Part shown: one piece after another, positions 10,020 through 18,167 of the stretch
Position numbering within the stretch: the first letter of the stretch is position 1
Layout: each line of letters begins with the position of its first letter
Origin: WHSV01 sp050694055
GTDB taxonomy: Bacteria > Actinomycetota > CADDZG01 > WHSQ01
Length of the DNA stretch: 64,000 nt
Assembly (NCBI GenBank): GCA_050694055.1
Contig: JBOGWX010000112.1
Span: 1-64,000 of the forward strand
Reading direction: 5' to 3'
Notes under the pieces: generated by a model
Told to the model about the DNA's origin: nothing
The model's input: the letters and a program-made list of their open reading frames with translations, nothing else
Databases searched by the model: none
Position numbers and translations under genes: made by a program

Positions 10020-11059
10020 AGAGGTCCAGCGGAGTAGCCCTGGCCACCGCGGCCGCCGGGCTTGCGGTGGGAGTAGTCGCGGAGCGTATGGCTCTGAAGA
10101 AGCGACGTGCGCGCGACGTGGAAGTGGACCAGGAGTTCGGCGCGAGACGTGGCGAACGCACCCATCGAGTCGAACTGCCGGATGGGGCGCGCCTCTTCGT
10201 CGAGGAGATCGGCCCCCGCTCCAAGAGAGGCGTCGTCTTCGTCCACGGCTCCGCGCTGCGCACGGACATGTGGCACTACCAGATGGACGCGTTCGAGGGC
10301 CGGAGGCTGATCCTCTACGACCTGCGCGGCCACGGCTTGTCGCAGCCGAAGGGGGATGCCGGCTTCACGATCGAACAGCTCGCCCGAGACCTGCTCGCCG
10401 TCATCGACGATGCTCGTCTGGAAGAGGTCGTGATCGTGGGCCACTCGGTCGGAGGGATGGTCGCGCAGCAATTGTGCCTGGATCATCCCGAGCAACAGGG
10501 CGATCGCATCAAGGGCCTCGCCTTGCTCAACACGACCTACGGGCCGGCGATCGAGACCGCGCTCGGAGGGGCGGCCATCGCTCGCCTCGAGCGCGCTGCG
10601 CGCCGTCCCTTCGACTTGCTCGGAAGTCACTCGGCGCGACTCGACAAGCTGCGCGCCGTCATCAAGCCCTCGGACGCGATGTTCTGGGGCGTTTCCTTCG
10701 CGGCTTTCGGACCTCAGGCGTCCGCGCACCAGATCGACTTCGTCTACGACATGACGGCCGAGACTGCGACCGATGTGATCTTCGATCTCATCAAGTCCTA
10801 CAGGGATTTCGATGCGCGCGACCGGCTCGACGAGATCACGGTGCCGTGTCTGGTCGTCGGCGGCACCGAGGATCGCCTCACACTGAGTGACGCGTCGAGC
10901 TATCTCGCCGACCATCTGCCCAAAGCGGAGTTCCACCTCTTGGAGGGCGTCGGTCACATGTCCATGATGGAGAGGCACCGTGAGGTCAATGAGATGCTCG
11001 AGCGGCTCTTCGCCGACACTCTGGGCCGCCGCCGAGCGAAGCCGAAAGGGAGCTCATGA
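10016..11059 (+). CDS. Alpha/beta hydrolase, membrane-anchored
   Basis: Hydrolase of 347 residues with an N-terminal hydrophobic stretch (SGVALATAAAGLAVGVVAE) that could be a signal anchor. It has the usual fold markers: FVHGSALRTDMW (oxyanion region), YDLRGHGLS, the nucleophile elbow VGHSVGGM near residue 142, an acid in VVGGTEDRLT and the histidine in EGVGHMSMME. The GTG start overlaps the alr stop. A hydrolase at this place, between alr and the tsa genes, is common in Actinobacteria but its substrate is not known; cell-envelope ester or amide hydrolysis is a guess from context. Confidence 0.85.
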   Translation: MKRSSGVALATAAAGLAVGVVAERMALKKRRARDVEVDQEFGARRGERTHRVELPDGARLFVEEIGPRSKRGVVFVHGSALRTDMWHYQMDAFEGRRLILYDLRGHGLSQPKGDAGFTIEQLARDLLAVIDDARLEEVVIVGHSVGGMVAQQLCLDHPEQQGDRIKGLALLNTTYGPAIETALGGAAIARLERAARRPFDLLGSHSARLDKLRAVIKPSDAMFWGVSFAAFGPQASAHQIDFVYDMTAETATDVIFDLIKSYRDFDARDRLDEITVPCLVVGGTEDRLTLSDASSYLADHLPKAEFHLLEGVGHMSMMERHREVNEMLERLFADTLGRRRAKPKGSS

Positions 11060-12159
11060 AGGACTCGAGAGCAGAGAGACTTGCCGACATCCTGGTCGAC
11101 TACTCGACCGAGGTGACCAAGGACGACCTGGTGATGATCAGCGGGTCCTACGTCGCCGAGCCCCTCATCCTCGCCATTTACGAGAGATGCCTCAAGCGCG
11201 GCGCCCACCCCACCATCAGGGCATCCATCCCCGCAGCCGAGCCACTGCTCTACCGGCACGCGCAGGACCACCAGCTCGAGTACATCTGGGCCACCGACAG
11301 ATGGATCTACGACCACATCGACGTCAGCTTCTCGATCATTTCCGATACCAACACCCGTCAACTGTCGAAGACGGACCCTGCCAGGCAAGTGGTGAGGAGC
11401 AAGGCGCGCGAACCGCTTCTCGAGCGCTTCTTCGAGCGGTCGGCCAACGGCGAGGTGCGCTGGAACGTCACGCTCTTCCCGACCGAGGCGCACGCGATGG
11501 ATGCCGAGATGAGCCTCGCCGAATACGAGGACTTCTTCTACGGAGCCTGCCTCATTGATACGGATGATCCGGTCGACGAGTGGAAGAAGACCGCCGCTCG
11601 CCACGCCGCGCTCATCGAATGGTTCAAGGGTCGTAACGAGGTACACATCACCGGCGAGGGCACGGACCTGACGCTCGAGGTCGCGGACCGCACCTGGCTG
11701 CCGGCGGACGGCAAGGAGAACTTCCCCGACGGCGAGATCTTCACCGGGCCCATCGAGACGGCCACGCGTGGCCACGTCATGTTCAGCTTTCCTGCCAATT
11801 ACGGGGGCCAGAGCGTGGAGGGCATCCGACTCGAGTTCGCCGACGGCAGGATCGTCGACGCGCGCGCGACGAAGAACGAGGACTTTCTCATCAAGACCCT
11901 CGACACCGACGAAGGGGCGCGCGTCCTCGGCGAGATCGGGATAGGCACCAACTACGGCATCACCGACTACACCGGCGAGGTCCTGCTCGACGAGAAGATA
12001 GGCGGCACCGTTCACCTCGCGACCGGCGCCTCTTATCCCGAGTCGGGCGGCACCAACAAGTCGGCGGTGCACTGGGACATGGTCTGTGACCTGCGGCGTG
12101 GTGGGCGCGTCACGGTGGACGGAGATCCGCTGATGGAGGACGGCAAGCTGCTCGTCTAG
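11056..12159 (+). CDS. Aminopeptidase, M29 family
   Basis: Predicted cytoplasmic metallo-aminopeptidase (AmpS/PepS/aminopeptidase T family) of 367 residues. The family N-terminal pattern (ERLADILVDYSTEV) and the C-terminal metal-binding catalytic half are present: EGTDLTLEVADRTW, NFPDGEIFTGP, then EIGIGTNYGIT, DEKIGGTVHLATG and the AVHWDMVCDL end, with conserved Glu, His, Tyr and Asp ligands. The ATG overlaps the hydrolase stop as ATGA, so it belongs to the alr transcript even though this is where the gene order departs from other Actinobacteria. Confidence 0.92.
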   Translation: MKDSRAERLADILVDYSTEVTKDDLVMISGSYVAEPLILAIYERCLKRGAHPTIRASIPAAEPLLYRHAQDHQLEYIWATDRWIYDHIDVSFSIISDTNTRQLSKTDPARQVVRSKAREPLLERFFERSANGEVRWNVTLFPTEAHAMDAEMSLAEYEDFFYGACLIDTDDPVDEWKKTAARHAALIEWFKGRNEVHITGEGTDLTLEVADRTWLPADGKENFPDGEIFTGPIETATRGHVMFSFPANYGGQSVEGIRLEFADGRIVDARATKNEDFLIKTLDTDEGARVLGEIGIGTNYGITDYTGEVLLDEKIGGTVHLATGASYPESGGTNKSAVHWDMVCDLRRGGRVTVDGDPLMEDGKLLV

Positions 12160-12172
12160 CCGTGGGCGCCGG

Positions 12173-13312
12173 TTAGCCGGGCATGGCCCGGCTGCCCGCC
12201 GCCAGCAGCAGCGCTGCGGCGGCCAGCACGAGCAGTCCCACCGGCAGGGTCGCCGCTCCGGCGACTCCGCCGACCAGCGCAGGACCCACGACGAAACCGA
12301 AGTACGCAACCGTCGTTACGCGCGCGATGGCGCTTCCTTGTGCACCGGGCCCGCCGACTCGGCCGGCGACCCCGAAGATCAGCGGCGCAACGACGGAGAT
12401 CGACAGTCCGGTGACCGCCACGCCGGCCAGAGCAACCGGCGCGCTCGGGGCGAGGGCGACCGCGGTCGCGCCGGCGCTGCCGAAGAGCCCGGCGGCACCG
12501 ATCAGCTGCTTCTCGCCGAAGTGGCGCGACACGCTCTGAGTCAGGGCGCGGCCCGCGACCATCGACCCCGCGAGGACTCCGGGCCCGAGCCCACCGATGA
12601 ACGCGCTGCCCCCCAGCGTCTCCTCGAGATGGATGGCGCTCCACGACAGAAGCCCGTCCTCGATGAGGAACGCGAGGGCGCAGAGCGCTCCCAAGAGCCC
12701 GAGCTGGGGCGTCATGCGGACGCGCTTGCGCGCGCCCTTACGAACGGCGGGAAGGTCGACCCCCGGCAGCCACAGGCCCACGACCACCACCGCCACGGCC
12801 AGGACGGGCAGCACCTCCGCCGGTCCGGCTCCGGCCTCGCGCGCCGCGCCGACCGCAGGACTCGAGACGAGCACGCCGGCGGAGAAGAGCGCGTGCATAC
12901 CGCCCATGATCCTGGCGTCGTTGGCGCTCTCGTAGACCGAGGCGGAACCGTTGATGAAGACGTCGTAGGCACCCGAGGCGGCGCCCATCACGGTCAGCGC
13001 AACGAGAAAGGCCGGCATGCCGCGCGTGAACATCAGTGGAGGAATCGTCAGCGCGAAGACGAGCGCGCCGGGAAGCAGGGTCCTGCTCCCCAGCCGGTCG
13101 GACAGCCTTCCGGCGCTCAGCATGCCCCCTATGGCGCCCAGCGCGATGAACAGCAGCGCTCGGCCCAAGGTCGCGTCGGTGGCGCCAACCTGGTTCTTGA
13201 TGTCGGGAAGGAGCGCTCCCCAGCCGCCCCAGAAGACTCCGAAGACGCCGAACGCGGCCCACAACCGAGCGACGGTTCGGGGGTGCGCCCGGCCGGCGGT
13301 CTCTGTGCGCAT
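12173..13312 (-). CDS. MFS transporter (unknown substrate)
   Basis: Integral membrane protein of about 379 residues with roughly twelve hydrophobic segments and the loop-2 motif AGRLSDRLGSRTLLP (MFS motif A). Near the middle, a charged loop (VRKGARKRVRMTP) separates the two six-helix halves. The ATG at 13312 is chosen because it precedes the first helix by about 15 residues; an in-frame GTG 16 codons upstream lacks a ribosome site. It is convergent with the M29 gene (13-base gap). Substrate cannot be inferred; sugar/drug exporters of the FucP or YbjJ type are nearest in feel. Confidence 0.85.
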   Translation of the reverse strand: MRTETAGRAHPRTVARLWAAFGVFGVFWGGWGALLPDIKNQVGATDATLGRALLFIALGAIGGMLSAGRLSDRLGSRTLLPGALVFALTIPPLMFTRGMPAFLVALTVMGAASGAYDVFINGSASVYESANDARIMGGMHALFSAGVLVSSPAVGAAREAGAGPAEVLPVLAVAVVVVGLWLPGVDLPAVRKGARKRVRMTPQLGLLGALCALAFLIEDGLLSWSAIHLEETLGGSAFIGGLGPGVLAGSMVAGRALTQSVSRHFGEKQLIGAAGLFGSAGATAVALAPSAPVALAGVAVTGLSISVVAPLIFGVAGRVGGPGAQGSAIARVTTVAYFGFVVGPALVGGVAGAATLPVGLLVLAAAALLLAAGSRAMPG

Positions 13313-13481
13313 CTCAGGAGTTAAACAAATGCGCCCAGGCGGACATTTCCCACCGGACACGCTTCAGCGTCGCCATCCAGCTTTTCGTCCCGTCACCCAT
13401 CGCGGTCCGGCTAATGGCTCGGTGCGGACCAAACCCCGGATCGAGTCGTCCCTGCCGACCGGACCTTAGTTCGGGGTATTA

Positions 13482-13495
13482 TTAGCCAAGCCTAA
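13482..13495. promoter_or_regulatory. Candidate metal-regulator operator (inverted repeat)
   Basis: TTAGCCAAGCCTAA is a near-perfect inverted repeat: arms TTAGCC and TTAGGC in opposite orientation. It lies in a short AT-rich patch within GC-rich DNA, between a divergent MFS gene and the copper-oxidase/ZIP operon. The TTAGG...CCTAA look is that of DtxR/IdeR/MntR boxes, though shorter than the 19-bp iron box. A possible promoter (TTGACG 13515-13520, 17 bp, TAACTT 13538-13543) follows. Confidence 0.4.
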
Positions 13496-13587
13496 ATATG
13501 AACTTAGATAGACCTTGACGAACTAGAGCAGCACGCCTAACTTCTTGTCCCATGAAGGCGGCTGTCTCAGGAGATCGCGGAGGCGAA

Positions 13588-14655
13588 ATGGGTCCGAAAG
13601 AGAGATCGTGGCCGAGACACGGCCGGTCGAGTCGCATCGATCGGCGTAGGTTCCTGCGCCGGCTGGGGGCGAGCTCGGCACTCGGAGGAGCGGCCGTGCT
13701 CGGAGGCCGCGAGGCGTTGTACGGCTCGGGCCCGATGGCCCCCGTAGCGGCACAGGCAAGCGGAGGGCATCAGGGCGACAACGGGCATCTGGGCGGCACC
13801 GTGGGCGAGGTGGACAACGAACGCAACGGTTTCGACCCGCACGAGATCCTGACCGACTTCGACCCCGGGGAAGTGTCCCAGGACGCCGGCGGGCGCACCG
13901 TGCGCGAGTACGAGTTCGTGACCATCGACAAGGAGATCGAGGTCGCGCCCGGCGTCTTCTTTCCCGCCTGGACCTACAACGGACGCGTGCCGGGACCGAC
14001 GATCCGGGCCACCGAGGGAGATCGCATGCGCGTCACGCTGGTCAATGCCTCGGCGCACCCTCATACCATTCACTTCCACGGGTTCCACTCCGCGTCGGTG
14101 GACGGCATCCCCGGGGCCGGAGAGGCGCTGCCGGGGGAGAGCTTCACCTACGACTTCATCGCCGAGCCGTTCGGCACGCATCTCTATCACTGCCACTCGC
14201 TGCCGCTGGTGCAGCACATTCACCGGGGCCTTTACGGCGCGTTCATCGTCGACCCCAAGCAGGGCCGGCCCGACGCCCACGAGATGGTCATGGTCATGAA
14301 CGGCTTCGACACCAACTTCGACGGTGGGAATGAGATCTACGCGCTCAACACCGTTGCGTTCGCCTACTCGAAGAAGCCGATTCGGATCAACGCGGGCGAG
14401 CTGCAGCGAGCTCATGTGATCAACGTCACCGAGTTCGACCCGATCAACTCGATTCACATCCATGCGAACTTCTTCAACCTCTTCCGCACCGGAACCTCGC
14501 TCGAGCCGGACGAGTTCACCGACACCATCTCGATGGGTCAGGCCGAGCGGCACATGATCGAGTTCACCTACGACCAGCCGGGCAACTTCATCTTCCACGC
14601 GCACGTCACCGAGTTCATCGATCTCGGCTGGCTGAGCGCCTTCGAGGTGGTCTGA
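13588..14655 (+). CDS. Two-domain multicopper oxidase, Tat-exported
   Basis: Secreted cupredoxin-fold oxidase of 355 residues. A twin-arginine signal (DRRRFLRRLG, residues 18-27) ends near an AQA site. Domain 1 has HPHTIHFHGFH and THLYHCHSLPLVQHIHRGLYG, which hold HxH pairs and a type-1 copper set (Cys, His). Domain 2 has SIHIHANFF and FIFHAHVTEF, with Ala where a type-1 Cys would be. Four HxH motifs imply a trinuclear cluster at subunit interfaces, as in small two-domain laccases, rather than a NirK nitrite reductase. ATG 13588 has GGAGG upstream; ATG 13552 is the alternative. It is directly followed by a ZIP transporter. Confidence 0.85.
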   Translation: MGPKERSWPRHGRSSRIDRRRFLRRLGASSALGGAAVLGGREALYGSGPMAPVAAQASGGHQGDNGHLGGTVGEVDNERNGFDPHEILTDFDPGEVSQDAGGRTVREYEFVTIDKEIEVAPGVFFPAWTYNGRVPGPTIRATEGDRMRVTLVNASAHPHTIHFHGFHSASVDGIPGAGEALPGESFTYDFIAEPFGTHLYHCHSLPLVQHIHRGLYGAFIVDPKQGRPDAHEMVMVMNGFDTNFDGGNEIYALNTVAFAYSKKPIRINAGELQRAHVINVTEFDPINSIHIHANFFNLFRTGTSLEPDEFTDTISMGQAERHMIEFTYDQPGNFIFHAHVTEFIDLGWLSAFEVV

Positions 14656-15861
14656 GTGGCCACCAGCACCGCCAGGGGACCGACGCGCGTGCCGGGATGG
14701 CTCGGCTGGCTGCTTCCGATCGTGGCCATCGCCGCGCTGGTCGCCCTCTTCGTGACGTTCGATCCGATCGGCAGCCTGCGAGAGGTACCCCCCGTCGAGG
14801 TGGTGGCCGTCGAGCGCACCGTCCTCGAAGAGGACGTCATCACGCTCGAGCTTCGCAACGACGGTCCCGATCCGGTCACCATCGCCCAGGTGCTGGTCAA
14901 CGAGGCCTACTCGAGCTTCGAGATCACCGATGCGACGCTCGGCCGCCTGGAGACCGCCACGCTTCAGATTCCCTATCCGTGGGAGGAAGGGCTGCCGCTC
15001 GGCATTGCGATGGTCACCTCGACGGGCGTGACCATCGAACACGAGCTCGAGGCGGCTGCGCTCACTCCCGAGGCGGACGGCTCCACGATCGTCATCTATG
15101 CCCTGCTCGGCATCTACATCGGGGTCATTCCGGTGGCCATCGGGCTGTTCTGGTACCCATCGCTGCGGCGCGCGTCGAAGCGCTGGATCGGCTTCTTTCT
15201 CGCCTTCACCGTGGGCCTGCTCGGCTTTCTGCTCATCGACACGGTCGCCCACGGCTTCGAGCTCGCGGCCGCGACGGCTGCGGCGCTGGACGGGCTGTCA
15301 CTGTTCGCCCTCGGGGCAGTCGGCGCGGTTGCCGGGCTGACCGCCTTCGAGCGGTTCCTCACGCGCCGGCGCGACGCGCGCGCGGTCGGGCGGACGCAAG
15401 CGAGTCCCATCGGTGGGCTCGTCCTCGCCTATTTGATCGCCGCCGGAATCGGTTTGCACAACCTCGGCGAGGGCTTGGCGGTGGGGGCCGCGCTGGCGGG
15501 TGGAGAGATTGCCTTGGGCACCTTTCTGATCCTCGGCTTCGCCATTCACAACACCACGGAGGGACTTGCGATCGTGGCCCCCCTGGGACCGGAGTCGAAG
15601 CGTCCCTCGCTGTGGCACTTTGTTGCGCTCGGTGCCGTGGCCGGCGCCCCGACCATCATCGGGGCCTGGGGAGGGGGCTTTGCCTTCGCACCCGCCTGGG
15701 CCGCGCTCGCGTTCGGGGTCGCTGCCGGCGCCATCGCTCAGGTCGTGTGGCAGATTGCGAGAGGCATGTCGCGCGACCACGGGCTCGCCTCGGGGCTCGG
15801 CGCCCTGGGACTGATGGCCGGGCTGCTGTTCATGTACATCACCGGGCTGCTGACTGCTTGA
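14656..15861 (+). CDS. ZIP-family metal transporter with extracytoplasmic N-terminal domain
   Basis: Membrane protein of 401 residues. The first ~130 residues form one membrane anchor plus a beta-rich extracytoplasmic domain (RNDGPDPVTIAQV, LETATLQIPYPWEEG). The remainder is the eight-helix ZIP core with the two metal motifs HNLGEGLAVG and HNTTEGLAIVAP in helices 4 and 5. ZIPs take up Zn, Fe or Mn. The GTG start follows the oxidase stop with no gap, so the two are co-translated. The added N-terminal domain is unusual for ZIP proteins and may contact the neighbouring secreted copper proteins. Confidence 0.88.
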   Translation: MATSTARGPTRVPGWLGWLLPIVAIAALVALFVTFDPIGSLREVPPVEVVAVERTVLEEDVITLELRNDGPDPVTIAQVLVNEAYSSFEITDATLGRLETATLQIPYPWEEGLPLGIAMVTSTGVTIEHELEAAALTPEADGSTIVIYALLGIYIGVIPVAIGLFWYPSLRRASKRWIGFFLAFTVGLLGFLLIDTVAHGFELAAATAAALDGLSLFALGAVGAVAGLTAFERFLTRRRDARAVGRTQASPIGGLVLAYLIAAGIGLHNLGEGLAVGAALAGGEIALGTFLILGFAIHNTTEGLAIVAPLGPESKRPSLWHFVALGAVAGAPTIIGAWGGGFAFAPAWAALAFGVAAGAIAQVVWQIARGMSRDHGLASGLGALGLMAGLLFMYITGLLTA

Positions 15862-16250
15862 GCGCGGCTCTCAGGAGGATCGCATCGCTGGCGGTGATCC
15901 TGGCAGCGGCGGCATGCTCCGGAGACGACGGCAAGACCGTTGCGATGTCAGACGGTCGAGTCTTCGAGCCCGAGGTGCTGACCGTCGAGGCGGGCGACAC
16001 CGTGCGCTTCGTCGGCGAGTCCGAGGATGCTCACACCGTCACCGCCTATGACGAGGGTGTCCCCGAGGGCGCGTCCTACTTCGCGAGTGGAGACTTCGCC
16101 GGCGAGGACGAGGCCCGTGACGATGTCGCCGGTGGATTGCTGGCTCCGGGAGACAGCTTCGAGGTGGTCTTCGACCTCCCCGGCACCTACCGGTATTTCT
16201 GCGTTCCGCACGAGGATTCGGGCATGACCGGACGGATCGTGGTCGAGTAA
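15858..16250 (+). CDS. Plastocyanin-like cupredoxin lipoprotein
   Basis: Small blue-copper electron carrier of 130 residues. The TTG start at 15858 overlaps the ZIP stop as TTGA and is preceded by no other in-frame start near the signal. The signal ends in a lipobox AAAAC with Cys20. The cupredoxin fold shows FEPEVLTVEAGDTVRFV, the first ligand in DAHTVTAYD, and the C-terminal ligand loop YRYFCVPHEDSGMTG with Cys, His and Met. As third gene of the oxidase-ZIP-cupredoxin set it is a plausible electron donor or copper source for the oxidase. Confidence 0.87.
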   Translation: MSAALRRIASLAVILAAAACSGDDGKTVAMSDGRVFEPEVLTVEAGDTVRFVGESEDAHTVTAYDEGVPEGASYFASGDFAGEDEARDDVAGGLLAPGDSFEVVFDLPGTYRYFCVPHEDSGMTGRIVVE

Positions 16251-16290
16251 ACGGAAGAGCGCTCGCTCCAGGTCTCACCGGCCCCGAGGC

Positions 16291-17238
16291 TCAGTCCTCC
16301 AGCGCCGGCTCGTCGATGGTCAGCTTGCGAGCGTCCGCGTCCAAGGTGACCTTCACGCCGAGCGGAGTCGTCGCCAGATGTTTACCGTGGCCCATCGGCA
16401 ACCCGTAGATGGCAGGGACACCGAGCGGTTCGATGAACGTCTCCAGAACGTCCTCGATGGAAAGTACCTGCGGCCAGTCGTGCCACTCTCGCCAATCGCA
16501 CGCTTCCATCTCACCGACGACGACTCCCGCCACTCGGTCGAGCATTCCCGCCTGGGCCATCTGAGTGAGTTGGGCATCGATGAACCACGGCGGCGACGAA
16601 ACATCCTCCATGAAGAAGATCTTGTCGGTGAGATCGACTTGCCAGGGGGTGCCCAGTGAGTGGGTCAGAAGCCACAGGCATCCTCCCACCAGTTCACCGG
16701 TAGCGCGTCCCGGGGTGATGGCGCGGACGTAGCCACCGTCGGGATCGCGCGGCACCTCGGCAAGAGGGCGGGAGCTCGTCAGCGCCTTCACCATCGAGTC
16801 CTCGGTGAACTTCTTGGTCTCCGGATGATTGAGGCTGGTGAGCAGCGGGCCGTAGAAGGTAACGAGCCCCGTCTTTTCTCTTATGGCGGTGTGCAACGCG
16901 GTGGTGTCGGAGTAACCGATGAATGGCTTTGGATTCGCTGCAATGACATCGAAGTCGAGATGTGGAAGCGTATGGGCCGAGCCGAAGCCCGCGTCCGCGC
17001 ACTGCACTACATCGACCTCAGGATCACCGAACATGGCCGCGATCCCATCCGCCCGCTCCTCGGGACTTCCGGCCACATAGCCACGACGCGAGAAGATGTT
17101 GTCCGCCAGCTTGACCTTGTAACCTCGCTGCTCCCACCACTCGACCCCGCGCAGGATCTCGGAGCGGTTGTAGTAGGACCATGCAGGTGAGGGGACGCCG
17201 ATGGTGCCTCCCGGCTTGAGCGTCTTGCCTTTGGTCAA
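16291..17238 (-). CDS. LD-carboxypeptidase-like serine peptidase, S66 family
   Basis: Protein of 315 residues with the S66 fold (LdcA/MccF). Visible motifs: GGTIGVPSPAW at the start, the nucleophile loop IGYSDTTALH (Ser in GYSD), FYGP, LVGGCLWLL, the acidic segment KIFFMEDV, and the histidine segment YGLPMGHGKH near the end. The upstream GxGxxR region reads DAGFGSAHTLPHLD, so it departs from the usual RGGYG. The family trims murein tetrapeptides or cleaves modified peptides such as microcin C. It starts at TTG 17238 (AAAGGA upstream), overlapping the creatininase-family stop as TTGA. Confidence 0.85.
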   Translation of the reverse strand: MTKGKTLKPGGTIGVPSPAWSYYNRSEILRGVEWWEQRGYKVKLADNIFSRRGYVAGSPEERADGIAAMFGDPEVDVVQCADAGFGSAHTLPHLDFDVIAANPKPFIGYSDTTALHTAIREKTGLVTFYGPLLTSLNHPETKKFTEDSMVKALTSSRPLAEVPRDPDGGYVRAITPGRATGELVGGCLWLLTHSLGTPWQVDLTDKIFFMEDVSSPPWFIDAQLTQMAQAGMLDRVAGVVVGEMEACDWREWHDWPQVLSIEDVLETFIEPLGVPAIYGLPMGHGKHLATTPLGVKVTLDADARKLTIDEPALED

Positions 17239-18077
17239 TGGTGATCCTTTCGAGCGGGAATGGGAAGCGACCGCAACTCGGTCACGTAGTTTGCAATCTC
17301 GTCGACGGCGGCCTCGAACAGCACCCGGCCCTTCGCCGCCGTCGCCTTCGAGGGATCACCCTGCACTCCGCTCTGGGAGAACGAGGACCACCACGGCATC
17401 AGTTTGAGGGGGCCGTCGCTCCAGTCCATCCACGCATGTTCGGTGGTGGGGTAGCCGTGCTCGTCGACGACCGCACTCATGTCGACCGCCTCGGGGTGAA
17501 GGTGAAGGTAGATGGACGTCTCGAGCTCGCAGGCATGGGCCATGCCCCCGGTCTCCGACTCGCGCACTTCATCGATGACGGCGGCGCTGCGCTCGCCGGT
17601 CAGATAAAAGCTCGACGCCACGAGTGATTCGGGTTCCTCGACCATCACGAGACGCGCCGCCATATCCACGAGGTTCTGGTTGCTTCCGTGGCCGTTCACG
17701 AGCAGTACCCGGTTGAAACCGTGCCGGACCAGCGATAGCCCGACGTCCGTGCAGTAACGGCAGAAGGTCTCCCAGCCGATGGTGATGGTTCCCGGAAAAT
17801 CCATGTGGTGCGGCGAATAGCCGTGGACGATCGGGGGCAGCAGGACGGTCTCGTCGGCGAGCCTTTCCACCGCGCCGCGACAGATCGCTTCGACCAGGAT
17901 GACGTCGGTGTCGATCGGCAGATGATGTCCGTGGTCCTCCAAGGTCCCGATGGGGACGACCGGCACGCGCTCCTCGGCGGCAGCCCGGGCCACCTCGCGC
18001 CAGGTCAGCTTCCCGAACTCCAATGGGGTCGACCACATCAGCAGGCTCCCTCCGGCGGCGGCGGCACGCTCGCGCAT
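17235..18077 (-). CDS. Creatininase-family amidohydrolase
   Basis: Protein of 280 residues with the metal-binding pattern of creatininase/FAPy deformylase proteins: VVPIGTLEDHGHHLPIDTDVILVE (Glu, His and Asp ligands), LLPPIVHGYSPHHMDFPGT, LLVNGHGSNQ and the glutamate in AHACELETSIYL. AAAGGTGA directly precedes the ATG. Substrates in this family range from creatinine to formamidopyrimidines and mycofactocin peptide (MftE). Here it pairs with an S66 peptidase in a two-gene operon, suggesting step-wise breakdown of a peptide-like or amide compound; no mycofactocin genes are visible. Confidence 0.88.
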   Translation of the reverse strand: MRERAAAAGGSLLMWSTPLEFGKLTWREVARAAAEERVPVVPIGTLEDHGHHLPIDTDVILVEAICRGAVERLADETVLLPPIVHGYSPHHMDFPGTITIGWETFCRYCTDVGLSLVRHGFNRVLLVNGHGSNQNLVDMAARLVMVEEPESLVASSFYLTGERSAAVIDEVRESETGGMAHACELETSIYLHLHPEAVDMSAVVDEHGYPTTEHAWMDWSDGPLKLMPWWSSFSQSGVQGDPSKATAAKGRVLFEAAVDEIANYVTELRSLPIPARKDHH

Positions 18078-18167
18078 TCACCTTTCACCCACAGCAATCG
18101 GAGTCTCACCGAAAGAATCTCGCACTCGAGTCAAGCGCGAACAAGTCGATCGGCCGCGAGGGGGTGT

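Noticed and set aside
13588..14655. Copper nitrite reductase (NirK)
   Set aside because: Domain 1 has HLYHCH and domain 2 has HIHANFF plus FIFHAH, giving four HxH motifs as in two-domain multicopper oxidases rather than the NirK type-2 site arrangement.
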